64,000 nucleotides of DNA. Source: Pedosphaera sp. (GTDB lineage Bacteria > Verrucomicrobiota > Verrucomicrobiia > Limisphaerales > Pedosphaeraceae). Numbering within the stretch: position 1 is the stretch's first letter; every line of letters begins with the position of its first letter. The translations under genes and the position numbers were made by a program. The notes beneath the pieces are model-generated. The model did not search any database. It saw nothing but the letters and a program-made list of their open reading frames with translations, and was not told the origin of the DNA. Shown here piece by piece: positions 17,241 to 27,123 of the stretch. The stretch is taken from assembly GCA_028293285.1 (NCBI GenBank), contig JAQGPC010000279.1:23200-87199 (forward strand). Direction: 5' to 3'.

Positions 17241-20200
17241 CTACGGCAAAACGATGACGTGATAGAAGCGTTGGACCGTGGCGGGGCCGGAGTCGGCTTT
17301 GCTGGCAGCATTGCCCTGACTGATAATATCGCCGGACAAAGGAGTCCATATAACGTCGGTGAGGTTGGTTTTGTACTCCACCCGGTAAGATTGTCCCAAG
17401 ATGGCACTCCATGTAATGGTGAATATGCCTTGGGAAACTTGAAGGGATTGGATTGAAGGTTTGGGTACAACCGTAATTTCAAAAGTTTTTGAGTCGCTTA
17501 AATTAGGCAGGCCATTATCCGTCACACGCAAGGTCACTTGATTAGTCCCCAATTGCGCTTCGGTCGATGTCCATCTAAAGAGGCCACTGGTGGCATTGAT
17601 CGTGGCGCTATCGGGGACATCAGGGCCTAAACTGAAAGTCAGTATGTTTGCAGGCAAATCAGGATCAGTGGCTGTGGCAGTAAATGAAATGGAGCTTCCC
17701 GCATGAATCGTCCAATTGCCAAGACTTGTCAAAATGGGTGGTTGATTGATTTCGAGGACAGTGACGGTGAAGCTCCTGGAATTGCTTAAACTGGGAGAGC
17801 CATTGTCAGTAACAGTAATCGTAATGACATTTGTGCCCGGCCCTTGAGCTTCATTGGGAGTCCAGTTGAAAATACCACTGTTGGCATCCAGAGAAGCACC
17901 GACGGGAGCATTGGTGCCGAGACTGAAGGTCAACACATCAGCCGGACTATCCGGATCGCTTGCGAGATTGGTAATAACCAGCATTGTTCCTTCGTTGATT
18001 GTGTAATCAGGAATGGAGGCGAGAACGGGAGGGTTATTCACTGTTAAAATTGCATTGGAACTGGTCACGCTGCCGCCCACATTGGTCACGATTACGGAAT
18101 AGTTTCCGGCATCAGCTGATTGCACATTGGCCCGGGCGTAAGTGTTGGCGGTCGCGCCGGTAATATTGGTTCCATTCAAGCGCCACTGGTAGCTAAGCGG
18201 TGCAGTGCCGGTGGTTCCCACGCTGAAGAAGACATTTGCGCCCGCAGCCACATTGGTTCCCTGCGGTTGACCGGTGATCGCAGGGGGGATGACCACAACC
18301 AATACAGCGTTGGAACTCAGCGTGGTGCCGGCCGTATTTGTGATAAACACGGAGTAATTCCCGGCATGGGCAGGTTGAAGATTGGTGATGGTAAAGCTGC
18401 TACTGGTGGCCCCTGAAATGCCATCTCCTTCAAGTCGCCATTGATAGCTTAAAGGTGCGGTTCCGGTGGCAAAGACAGTAAATGTGGCATTGCTGCTTAC
18501 CTTGGCTGTCTGGGATTGCGGTTGGGAAACGATAGTTGGCACCACAGCGGAAGGAGTTAATGTGATGGCGCTGACTTGAGGGGAAAAATCAGATTTATTG
18601 GTGCCCTGATAATCCCGGATGCGATAAAAATACTGAGTTCCGCCAATCAAGTTGGTATCGCTGAAGCTTAGAATGTTGGTGGTGAGTGTGGCAATGGTGA
18701 CCGTCGAAGTGCTGCTTGAACTCCAGCGCTGGATTTCGAATCCATCGGCATTGTTTGCGTTATCGGTCCACGCAAGATTGATTTGTGACGAAGAAATTGT
18801 GTTGGCCGTCAACCACGTTGGAGGCGCGAGAAAAGTGCGCGCGATTTTGCTTAAACGCACTTCGTCGATGTAACCGTCGAAATTTCCCATGGTAATCGCC
18901 CAGGCACCGGTCCGGCCAAAATTCGGCGCACTGACCAGCGGTCCGGCAACCAATCGGCCATCGATATATGAATAATTTTTATTGGTGCCATCGAAAACAA
19001 GCGCCATGTGCAACCATTTGCCAGTTGGTGCGACGGCTTGAAACTGGGTAGGAGTTAAGAAGGTGTTCCCATTTATAGTGGTTTTACCATAAGCAGGAAG
19101 ATCCCACATGCCTTGCTGAATCATGTAAAAGTTGGCATCATACTCCTGTACCAGAGTGAGGATATTTCCCTGTCCGGTCAGACCATAGGCCGTCCAGGCA
19201 TCGATATAAACCCGGGCTTCAAAAGTAAAGGGTCTTGCGGAGGGCATCACCAGAGAGTCGGCAACGTTTGCTTTAGCGGCAATGGTTCCACCAGCGTCGG
19301 TGTTGGTGGTATGCAACGCCAGACGACTTGAACCCAAGGGGCTGAACTCCGCGAAGGTCACCGCACCGCCGTAGGTCAAAGTGCTTCCATTGCTACTGGC
19401 GTCGGTGCCATTGCCATTCAAATGCCATAAAGCAACGGTGTTGGTATCCAAAGAATATTCCGCAATTTGGGAGTAGAGATAACTCGTCTGGGTGTTGGTG
19501 GCGATCACGTTATGCGGATTCGATTGATCGGCCACGTTATTGATCGTCAGCGTGTAAACGAATCCATCTACCTGCGTGGATGTGGCAAGGATTACGGTAT
19601 GGCCATCTGTCTGCACTGTGGCGCTGATGGTTACGCCGTTATTCAGAGAATAATTATTGGCATTTTGAGCCGAGGCTGAATCAAGGGTCTTATCGAATAC
19701 CACCTTTACCTTGTTGGCGGTAATGCCATCAGCGAGCAATATTTTGGGGGCTTGCTCATCGAAGATGCCCTGGCTGGCGTTAATATACGTGCCGCTGCCG
19801 GAAGAGGTTTCCACTTTGACGGCTCGAACCATATATATATTTGAACCGGCTGGAGGATTGGTATCGGTATAAATGGCGTTGGTTACGTAAGAGCTGTTAA
19901 GACGGGCGAACGGTCCCAGTGCAGAATTGCCCCGATAAACATGGTAGCCCAGCAAGCCCGCCTGAGGCGAAGCGTTCCAATTTAGAACGGTCTGCCCGCC
20001 GGATCGGCTGGACAGTAGGTTGCTGGCGGGAGAAATTATATGCATGCGCAAAGTCGGGTCGCCCATCAGGGACATATGCACCCCGCGACGGTACAGGTTG
20101 AAATTGAGGTAACCATGATGGGCATAGAAAGAGGTATTGTTTTGGGAAACTTGGGCGCTGTAGCCGATGTTTTTGCCAAGTGCCATGTGATGCAGGACAT

Positions 20201-21461
20201 AGCAGGGATTCTCTGACCATACGTTCACCAAATTGTAGCCCGCTGCCGCAAGTGGCGCGCGTAGAAAGGCGTTTTCCACATCCCATTCCCAATATTCGCT
20301 GGCGAACCAGCTATTGAATACAACCTTAACCGGTGGCAGTGCTGCGAAGTCAGCAGTGTCACCAATATCAGCACTGGAATCATAATTCCCACCGCCGCCG
20401 CCCTTGGTCAGCCAGAGATAGCTGTTATTGGTAAACGTGCCGAAGTAGTCGGAAACAGCAGTGGTGTTGCCTAACCCAAAAAATTGTTTCTGGCAGTAAT
20501 CGCCCTGGCCGGAATTCATGTCGGCTCCGCGATTTACCACGGTGAAGACGGCATTCCGGAAGTCGTGGTCCTTTTTCAAATAGCGCCGCAGCAAATCGAC
20601 CTCGTGCAAACCGAATGGTTGGAAGGCAGTCATGTTAAAGAAATCCACCCGTCCTACCTGGAGATCCATCCGGCCAGGAATTGTGCTCGGGTCAAACTTG
20701 CCATCGCCAGCCAGATTGATCCACCAGGGATGATTGGTGGGCGAGTTGTCTCCGTAGTTAACATTGTCAGTCCAATTGGCAGCCATATCGCCATAGAAGG
20801 TATCCGTCGGTCCGGGGCGGGGACCGTGATCATCGGGATCGATCCACCCGGAGTAGGCGATGGGGATGTGCCCAAGAAGAAAAACCGCGGTGACATTGGT
20901 TGGATCTGCGAGGTAATCGGACTTTATGAGTCCTTTGATGTTGGCCGGTTTGTCATTACGTGAAACATCATGACGGAGTACAGTCCAGCCATCGCCCACA
21001 AGATCCCTTTGCAACTGATTTAATTCGTAAGTGAGATCATTGATAAATGAGTCGTCCACCAACAGAAGGAGCTTCCCGCGATTTTCAATCAAAGGGAGTT
21101 CAATGCCTGCATTGATGTAACCATCCCCATTGGTCACACCAGCAGCAATAACTCGATACTCGTAACTGGTATTCAATAGTACATTCGTATCAATGAAAGA
21201 AGTCGTGTTGCCCGCCAGGTTGGCAATGGGCGAGCCCCAGTTGCCGGTGCCATCGGGGTTGCCGCCTATGGTTGTGGTGCGATAAACGGTATAACCGGTT
21301 ATTCCGCCGGGGTTGGGCCAATTGAGGGTTATTTTTGGCGGCGACTTTTGGATGGCTGCATAAAGTTGCGGCGGATTGGCGGCGACTGGTTCGGTTTGTA
21401 GTATGATCAAACCCCAGAACAGAATTGCCCAACCAACTTTAAATTTAGGAAACACCCTCAC
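17241..21461 (-). CDS. large secreted multidomain surface protein (C25-peptidase-like region, FN3, LamG, Ig-like, cadherin-like repeats, Verrucomicrobia-type C-terminus)
   Basis: 1406 aa; VTAVFLLGHIPIAYSG...TDTFYGDMAANW; LamG-like; two PPxITGQPQ Ig repeats; two ILTFSLG...TNxVTLRVTDNG repeats; SYRVEYKTNL terminal region. Confidence 0.85.
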   Translation of the reverse strand: MRVFPKFKVGWAILFWGLIILQTEPVAANPPQLYAAIQKSPPKITLNWPNPGGITGYTVYRTTTIGGNPDGTGNWGSPIANLAGNTTSFIDTNVLLNTSYEYRVIAAGVTNGDGYINAGIELPLIENRGKLLLLVDDSFINDLTYELNQLQRDLVGDGWTVLRHDVSRNDKPANIKGLIKSDYLADPTNVTAVFLLGHIPIAYSGWIDPDDHGPRPGPTDTFYGDMAANWTDNVNYGDNSPTNHPWWINLAGDGKFDPSTIPGRMDLQVGRVDFFNMTAFQPFGLHEVDLLRRYLKKDHDFRNAVFTVVNRGADMNSGQGDYCQKQFFGLGNTTAVSDYFGTFTNNSYLWLTKGGGGGNYDSSADIGDTADFAALPPVKVVFNSWFASEYWEWDVENAFLRAPLAAAGYNLVNVWSENPCYVLHHMALGKNIGYSAQVSQNNTSFYAHHGYLNFNLYRRGVHMSLMGDPTLRMHIISPASNLLSSRSGGQTVLNWNASPQAGLLGYHVYRGNSALGPFARLNSSYVTNAIYTDTNPPAGSNIYMVRAVKVETSSGSGTYINASQGIFDEQAPKILLADGITANKVKVVFDKTLDSASAQNANNYSLNNGVTISATVQTDGHTVILATSTQVDGFVYTLTINNVADQSNPHNVIATNTQTSYLYSQIAEYSLDTNTVALWHLNGNGTDASSNGSTLTYGGAVTFAEFSPLGSSRLALHTTNTDAGGTIAAKANVADSLVMPSARPFTFEARVYIDAWTAYGLTGQGNILTLVQEYDANFYMIQQGMWDLPAYGKTTINGNTFLTPTQFQAVAPTGKWLHMALVFDGTNKNYSYIDGRLVAGPLVSAPNFGRTGAWAITMGNFDGYIDEVRLSKIARTFLAPPTWLTANTISSSQINLAWTDNANNADGFEIQRWSSSSTSTVTIATLTTNILSFSDTNLIGGTQYFYRIRDYQGTNKSDFSPQVSAITLTPSAVVPTIVSQPQSQTAKVSSNATFTVFATGTAPLSYQWRLEGDGISGATSSSFTITNLQPAHAGNYSVFITNTAGTTLSSNAVLVVVIPPAITGQPQGTNVAAGANVFFSVGTTGTAPLSYQWRLNGTNITGATANTYARANVQSADAGNYSVIVTNVGGSVTSSNAILTVNNPPVLASIPDYTINEGTMLVITNLASDPDSPADVLTFSLGTNAPVGASLDANSGIFNWTPNEAQGPGTNVITITVTDNGSPSLSNSRSFTVTVLEINQPPILTSLGNWTIHAGSSISFTATATDPDLPANILTFSLGPDVPDSATINATSGLFRWTSTEAQLGTNQVTLRVTDNGLPNLSDSKTFEITVVPKPSIQSLQVSQGIFTITWSAILGQSYRVEYKTNLTDVIWTPLSGDIISQGNAASKADSGPATVQRFYHVIVLP

Positions 21462-21690
21462 AGTTGAATAACTCTAATCCAAGGAAATTCACGCTTAAAT
21501 AAATGCCTAAACAGCACACAGGTGCCGATTTTCTTTGAAGAAGCCAATTCCCGCAATAGTAGCTTTTTTCGGCGACTTAGCTACTACAATTACAGTATGA
21601 GTTGCCCTGTAAAATGAGGGTTATTCAGTTAAATAAAAGCAAAGGCCACCGTATTGAGGTAGTGCACGAGGCTGGTGACTCTTCAATCGT

Positions 21691-22077
21691 CTAATTCTTT
21701 CCCACAAAATCAATGACAAAGGCGTCACCAATCAAGGGCAGCGCAAGATCAACAAACTTTTTGTGCTCCGGATGGATCAGATAGGCATCGCGATCCTTTT
21801 CATTATTGAACGTCACAATAAAGCCGTGCGTAAAACCTTTATCGAGCTTTTCGGGGCTGACATTGGTGCCCCATTCGATGGAGACAACCTGGGGAATCTT
21901 TGATTTTAAGGCGCGGAACGCTTCTTCCACCTGTTTGATTTGTTCCTTGGTGGCACTGTCCTTGAATTTAAAAGCGACCACATGGCGCAGTTTTTCCTTT
22001 TTCGACACCGTCTCAGCAGCGAATGCGGTAAGGGCGAGTCCTAATAATGGGATGAGGCAAATGACCAGATATTTCAT
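21691..22077 (-). CDS. Dabb-family (stress-responsive A/B barrel) protein, exported
   Basis: LRHVVAFKFKDSATKEQIKQVEEAFRALKSKIPQV...HGFIVTFNNEKDRDAYLIHPEHKKFV. Confidence 0.88.
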   Translation of the reverse strand: MKYLVICLIPLLGLALTAFAAETVSKKEKLRHVVAFKFKDSATKEQIKQVEEAFRALKSKIPQVVSIEWGTNVSPEKLDKGFTHGFIVTFNNEKDRDAYLIHPEHKKFVDLALPLIGDAFVIDFVGKN

Positions 22078-22113
22078 AGTTTAATAGAGAATTTCGTATA
22101 AAAAATATTCCGT

Positions 22114-22515
22114 TCATTCGCTCAAAGCAAGCAGGATGGCGTAAGGCTTTCTGCCCAGGTTTTCAATAACCGCTGAAATGGTTTTGGCGGTGTTGGTAGG
22201 CTCAGGGACGTGATAAAGATAAAGGCGAATCACTCCCGGCTTAACTTTCTCCTGCAACGCAATTCCATTACCGCCGTGGAAATACTCAAGCCGGTCGGAG
22301 AACAGGAATTGCGGTTCGCCCGCGGGTGAAATCTTAGTTGAGACGAGAGGCAGCTTTGTTTGGTTGGACTATAATTCGTCCAGCACAACAACTCCTCCCT
22401 GCTTGGTGTCTTTCAAAGAAGCTTCTTCGGTTGCATTCAGATTCGCGGCGTCGATTTGGGCAACTAAGAACCAACCAATAGTTCCAATTAAAAAGTACAA
22501 TTTTGAAAACGACAT
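22114..22515 (-). pseudogene. exported hypothetical protein interrupted by in-frame TAG
   Basis: MSFSKLYFLIGTIGWFLVAQIDA...GGVVVLDEL-TAG(22369-22371)-SNQTKLPLVSTKISPAGEPQFLFSDRLEYFHGGNGIALQEKVKPGVIRLYLYHVPEPTNTAKTISAVIENLGRKPYAILLALSE-TGA, same frame throughout. Confidence 0.65.
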
Positions 22516-22615
22516 GCAAAAATGTTGGCAGTGATTTACAAATTTGGAAATTCCGAATCTCAAAACAGCTGTCTCAATAATAGGCAAATGGATTATCAAA
22601 CTGCCGGTGTAGGCA

Positions 22616-22663
22616 AATTATGTCGAAGCTCGTTACGAGTTTGAACCAATGCGGGACATAATT
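22616..22663. promoter_or_regulatory. nested inverted repeat upstream of porin gene
   Basis: AATTATGTC (22616-22624) / GACATAATT (22655-22663) perfect 9-bp arms; inner hairpin aagctcg-tta-cgagttt (22626-22642). Confidence 0.45.
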
Positions 22664-22760
22664 CCCCATAAAATTCCAAATCTCAGATTCTCATTGACGT
22701 AGTCAAAATCACCTTCCGAAGACATGCAGTCAGGCACGCTAGTTGCTTAAGATCAAAGGC

Positions 22761-24089
22761 ATGATAGGAAAATTGACAATACTAACTGCTCTCTGGGGTT
22801 GCGTAGCCGCTTTTTTCCTCGTTGCCAGCCAGGACGTTGGCGCGGCGGATGGCATTACCAAAGAACAGTTCCTGCAACTCCAACAGGAAAACCAGGCCTT
22901 CAAGGACCAGTTGCGCAAACAGCAGGAGTTGATTGATTCTCTCACGCACAAAGTTTCCGAAATCCAGGACGTAAACGCGAAACGTGATCATGAATTGATC
23001 GACTTGAAAGAGGGAAACGAAAAGCCATCGCAGGCAGGCGGACCGCTGCACTTCGGTAAAGTGAATATTTCAGGCGAAGGTGGCGTGGCATTCTTCCACT
23101 CGGAAAGCAAAGGGCAGACGCCCAATGCGGAATTTCGCATTGATGAAGCGAAAATATTCGTGGAAGCGCCCATCTGGAAGGATGTTTACTTTTTTTCGGA
23201 ATTGAACCTCGCGGCACGTGAAAGCATGGACTTGAACCTCCGGGTTGGTGAGTTGTATCTGGATTTTGAAAATGTCTCCCAATTATGGGGACGTGATCGT
23301 CAGCTCAACCTTCGGCTCGGCCGTTTCTATATCCCTTTTGGTGAGGAATATCTTAATCGTTTTGCCATTGATAACGCGCTTATCTCCCATTCAGTGGGTG
23401 ATTTGTGGGGTGTGGATGAGGGCGTTGAGGTTTACGGCAGTTTGGGCAAGTTCCAATACGTTCTCGCCGTGCAAAATGGCGGCGTGGCAACATCCCGGGA
23501 CTTTAACGCGGACAAAGCCATTGTCGGGCGTATCGGTTATGATCCGAATAAATGGCTGCATCTGAGCGTGAGTGGAATGCGGACGGGCGATATGGATGCG
23601 GTGAATGACGGCATTTCCGAATTGTGGTTTGGCAACGGCTGGATTCGTTCCATCGGGTCACCGAAGACGGCGATTTTCCGCGCCAATCTTGTCGAAGGAG
23701 ATGTGCAACTGCGTTTCCCATGGGCCCGGTTCAAAGCTGCGGGAGGATACATCAATTACGAAGACAATGATCCGATGGGACGCAATCACCGCGATGTTTA
23801 TTATTACTACGTCGAGGGAGTGAAGGACATCACTCGAAAACTTTATGCAGCCGGTCGGTTCAGCCAAATCCTGGCACCGGGAGGATTTCCCATCGTCGGA
23901 AACGCGGACATGGGTTATTTCGGTGAATTATCGAAGGATTATTGGCGGCTAAGTCTCGGTGTCGGTTATCGCTTCAGCCCTAATTTGGTTGCGAAGGCAG
24001 AATACAGCTTCAACCAGGGTAGAGAGTTGGACGGAAGCAAAAGGACTCACGAAAACCTATTTGCCATGGAGGCAGCATTCAAGTTCTGA
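22761..24089 (+). CDS. porin-like outer membrane protein with N-terminal coiled coil
   Basis: ORF (track 22743..24089); signal peptide, coiled coil, beta-barrel LNLRLGRFYIPFGEEYLNR. Confidence 0.85.
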   Translation: MIGKLTILTALWGCVAAFFLVASQDVGAADGITKEQFLQLQQENQAFKDQLRKQQELIDSLTHKVSEIQDVNAKRDHELIDLKEGNEKPSQAGGPLHFGKVNISGEGGVAFFHSESKGQTPNAEFRIDEAKIFVEAPIWKDVYFFSELNLAARESMDLNLRVGELYLDFENVSQLWGRDRQLNLRLGRFYIPFGEEYLNRFAIDNALISHSVGDLWGVDEGVEVYGSLGKFQYVLAVQNGGVATSRDFNADKAIVGRIGYDPNKWLHLSVSGMRTGDMDAVNDGISELWFGNGWIRSIGSPKTAIFRANLVEGDVQLRFPWARFKAAGGYINYEDNDPMGRNHRDVYYYYVEGVKDITRKLYAAGRFSQILAPGGFPIVGNADMGYFGELSKDYWRLSLGVGYRFSPNLVAKAEYSFNQGRELDGSKRTHENLFAMEAAFKF

Positions 24090-24090
24090 C

Positions 24091-24807
24091 ATGAGACGAT
24101 ATTTAACAATCCTTTTCAGCCTGACGATGATGGCTCTGCCCGTTGTCGCGGGAACTATTTCTGGCAAGGTGCGCGCCGAGGGAAAAGCCGGTGCCGACCA
24201 GGATGCCAACTGTGGCAAATATGATAGTCGCGCGTTGAAATTTGCGGAGAAGGTCAATTATGACGAGATGCGTGACTTTGTGGTTTATATCGAAGGGCCG
24301 GTGGGCACGAACAAGCTTGTTGTTCCTGACAAACCGGTGCAGGTGATAACGAAGAAAAAGGATTCGATCAATAAAGAGGTCAAACAAAAGGGAGCCATGT
24401 TTTCACCGCACATTCTGCCGATCGTGGTGGGGACAACCGTGGAATGGCCGAATAATGACGAAATTTATCACAATGTTTTCTCCTACTCGGAAGCCAAGCC
24501 GTTCGACCTTGGCTTATATAAGAGCGGGGAGAGCAAGAGCATCATTTTCGACGTAAAGGGTCGCGTGGACGTATTTTGTTCCATTCATTCCACCATGGGC
24601 TGCGTGGTAATGGTGTTGGAGAACCCATACTATGCGACCACCAACGACAAGAACCTTTATTCAATTTCCAATGTTCCACCAGGCACATACAAACTGAAAG
24701 CCTGGCATGAGCGGTTACCAAGCCAGATCAAGGAGATCACCGTGCCGGAAAACGGGGAGGTGAAAGTGGATTTCACCTTGGGGATCACCAATCTGCCAAA
24801 ATATTAG
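24091..24807 (+). CDS. exported cupredoxin-like protein (type 1 copper-like site) with carboxypeptidase-regulatory-like C-terminus
   Basis: PNNDEIYHNVFS...VDVFCSIHSTMGCVVMVLENP (H...C..H....M); ATG at 24091. Confidence 0.87.
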   Translation: MRRYLTILFSLTMMALPVVAGTISGKVRAEGKAGADQDANCGKYDSRALKFAEKVNYDEMRDFVVYIEGPVGTNKLVVPDKPVQVITKKKDSINKEVKQKGAMFSPHILPIVVGTTVEWPNNDEIYHNVFSYSEAKPFDLGLYKSGESKSIIFDVKGRVDVFCSIHSTMGCVVMVLENPYYATTNDKNLYSISNVPPGTYKLKAWHERLPSQIKEITVPENGEVKVDFTLGITNLPKY

Positions 24808-24812
24808 CAGTC

Positions 24813-27083
24813 ATGAGCATACCTTCACTTAGGGCGCGAATAAGTTTTCAGGCTAAAATACTGATACCGGTCATCACGGTCATGATATTGCTGATCGCCA
24901 TCACCATGTGGTTGGTCGGCCGCCGCATCACGACGCAGATTGAAACCGACGCGGTATCGCAAAAATTGGAGACGGCAAATAAAGTCTTCAAAAATCTTCA
25001 AATTGTTCATGCCACCAATTTGGTTTCCAGATACCGCACGGTGATTAATGAACCACGATTTCGGGCAGCATCCCAGATTGATCCGGGCTCGACGGGCGCT
25101 TTGAAAACAGTGGATGGTTTTCTGAAAGAACTTATCCAGGATGATGGAGATGCAAAAATTGCCGTGCTTACATCAGAATCCGGCGGTCATTTGGCCAGCG
25201 CAAATCTCGATTCCAAACTGGAACTGGCGGAGTTTGAAGCGTCCAGTTTGCCAATAATCCGCCAGGCGCTTGATGGTCATATTGGGGTGGATACCATTCG
25301 AGTTGATAGCCGATTGTTTGAGGTGATTTCCCTTCCTGTTCGGGGTAATGGGGGTTCAATTTGTGCAGCTACCTTTGGGGTTGAGATTGGGGAAACGCTT
25401 GCGCGGGAGATCAAAGACCTTACCAGTAATGATATTCTGCTATTGGTGGACAACCAGGTGGTGGCGAATGCCTCCAGTTTTAAAAAGGCTGAATTATACC
25501 CCGAACTTACCGCAAAATTCATCAATTTAACTGCAAAGGAGAGAATACAGTCGAGCAAGGACAAAGAGATTATCCTGGGTCGGGAACACTTCCTGTGCAA
25601 GGCGGGGCAATTCGGAGCCGCCAGTCAACACGGTAAGCTCGGTTATTTATTACTCTCTTCTTATGAACATTCATTGGGCGAATTGCAGGTAACACAACGG
25701 ATGCTGCTGGCGGTAAGCTTTTTTGGAATAGTGCTGAGCGCGGGAATTGTCTGGCTGATCATCCGGACAGTGACCCAGCCTCTGCGCCAATTACGCGCCA
25801 GCGCCGAAGCGGTCGGTCATGGAGACTTTTCCAAATTTGTTGAAGTTAATTCCAAGGATGAATGCGGCGAACTGGCGGCGGTGTTCAATCAAATGATTGA
25901 GCGGGTCAAGACCTCGCGGGAACAACTGGAAAAAACCGTGGACACACTCAAATCCACCCAGAATCAGTTGATTCAGAGTGAGAAATTGTCGGGCATCGGT
26001 GAGTTCGTTGCGGGTGTGGCGCATGAGTTGAATAATCCACTGACTTCGGTGATGGGCTTTGCGGAAATATTGCAACAATCTGATTTGCCTGAACAGCATC
26101 GGCGCTTCCTGGACCTAATTTTTAAGAGCGCCAAGCGTTGCCAGAAGATCGTGCAGAGTTTGTTGAGCTTCGCGCGTAAACATTTGCCAGAGCGCAAAGT
26201 GGTGAGCGTGAATGAAGTGGTCGAGTCGGCCATCGAAATCGTGCAATACCAATTGCGCACAAGTAATATCGAAGTGGTGCCTGAATTAGAGCCGAATCTG
26301 CCCGCCACCATGGTTGATCCGCACCAGATGCAGCAGGTTTTTCTGAACCTGATTAATAATGCACGGCAAGCGATGGAGGGACGTCGCGATGGGCGTATCC
26401 GAATCAGCACCCAGGCGGCATCGAAAGAACGCGTCCGAATTATCATAGAAGACAATGGTCCGGGTATTTCACCCGAGAATTTGAAGAAACTGTTTGTGCC
26501 GTTCTTCACCACGAAAGAAGTGGGAAAAGGAACGGGACTCGGCTTAAGTCTCTGTTATGGAATCATAACAGAACACGGCGGCACCATCACGCCGGAAAGC
26601 AAACTGGGTGAAGGCGCGAAGTTCATAGTTGACCTGCCGGTAACGCAGGAAGCCGTGGCCAAAGTGGAAAAAGTCGCGGTTCCAGCGCAGCCGCAGTCGA
26701 CGAAGGAAGGCCTTGGCAAGCGCGTGCTCGTCGTGGATGACGAGGATACAATCCTGCAAATGATCCGTGAAGCGCTGACTCTCAATGGTTATCAGGTGGA
26801 TGTGGCGCGCGATGGTGAAACCGCCCTGCGTCGCATGGGCCAAAATCATTACGATCTTACATTATGTGATTGGAAAATGCCGGGCCTGAACGGGGAGCAA
26901 GTTTATGAACGGATAAACACGTCCAATCCAGAGCTGTCCCGCCGGATGATCTTTATTACCGGCGATGTCGTGAACGAGAAAACGCAGGAGTTCTTGAAGG
27001 CTCGCAACAAGATATGCCTGTCAAAGCCCTTTACGCTTTCTGAATTCCGGGCTGCAATCAGCCGGGTGTTGAACCCGGCGTAA
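24813..27083 (+). CDS. membrane hybrid sensor histidine kinase with HAMP and C-terminal receiver domain
   Basis: HAMP, H-box GVAHELNNPLTSVMGFAE, N-box NLINNARQAM, GTGLGLSLCYGI, receiver VLVVDDEDTILQMI...LCDWKMPGLNG. Confidence 0.95.
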   Translation: MSIPSLRARISFQAKILIPVITVMILLIAITMWLVGRRITTQIETDAVSQKLETANKVFKNLQIVHATNLVSRYRTVINEPRFRAASQIDPGSTGALKTVDGFLKELIQDDGDAKIAVLTSESGGHLASANLDSKLELAEFEASSLPIIRQALDGHIGVDTIRVDSRLFEVISLPVRGNGGSICAATFGVEIGETLAREIKDLTSNDILLLVDNQVVANASSFKKAELYPELTAKFINLTAKERIQSSKDKEIILGREHFLCKAGQFGAASQHGKLGYLLLSSYEHSLGELQVTQRMLLAVSFFGIVLSAGIVWLIIRTVTQPLRQLRASAEAVGHGDFSKFVEVNSKDECGELAAVFNQMIERVKTSREQLEKTVDTLKSTQNQLIQSEKLSGIGEFVAGVAHELNNPLTSVMGFAEILQQSDLPEQHRRFLDLIFKSAKRCQKIVQSLLSFARKHLPERKVVSVNEVVESAIEIVQYQLRTSNIEVVPELEPNLPATMVDPHQMQQVFLNLINNARQAMEGRRDGRIRISTQAASKERVRIIIEDNGPGISPENLKKLFVPFFTTKEVGKGTGLGLSLCYGIITEHGGTITPESKLGEGAKFIVDLPVTQEAVAKVEKVAVPAQPQSTKEGLGKRVLVVDDEDTILQMIREALTLNGYQVDVARDGETALRRMGQNHYDLTLCDWKMPGLNGEQVYERINTSNPELSRRMIFITGDVVNEKTQEFLKARNKICLSKPFTLSEFRAAISRVLNPA

Positions 27084-27123
27084 ACGACCGCAATAATGCC
27101 GCTCTGGCAGGCCGGCACTTAAT

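Noticed and set aside
17137-17241. tRNA-Leu next to the giant surface gene as an island integration site
   Set aside because: No integrase, no tRNA 3' direct repeat noticed, and flanking genes look chromosomal.
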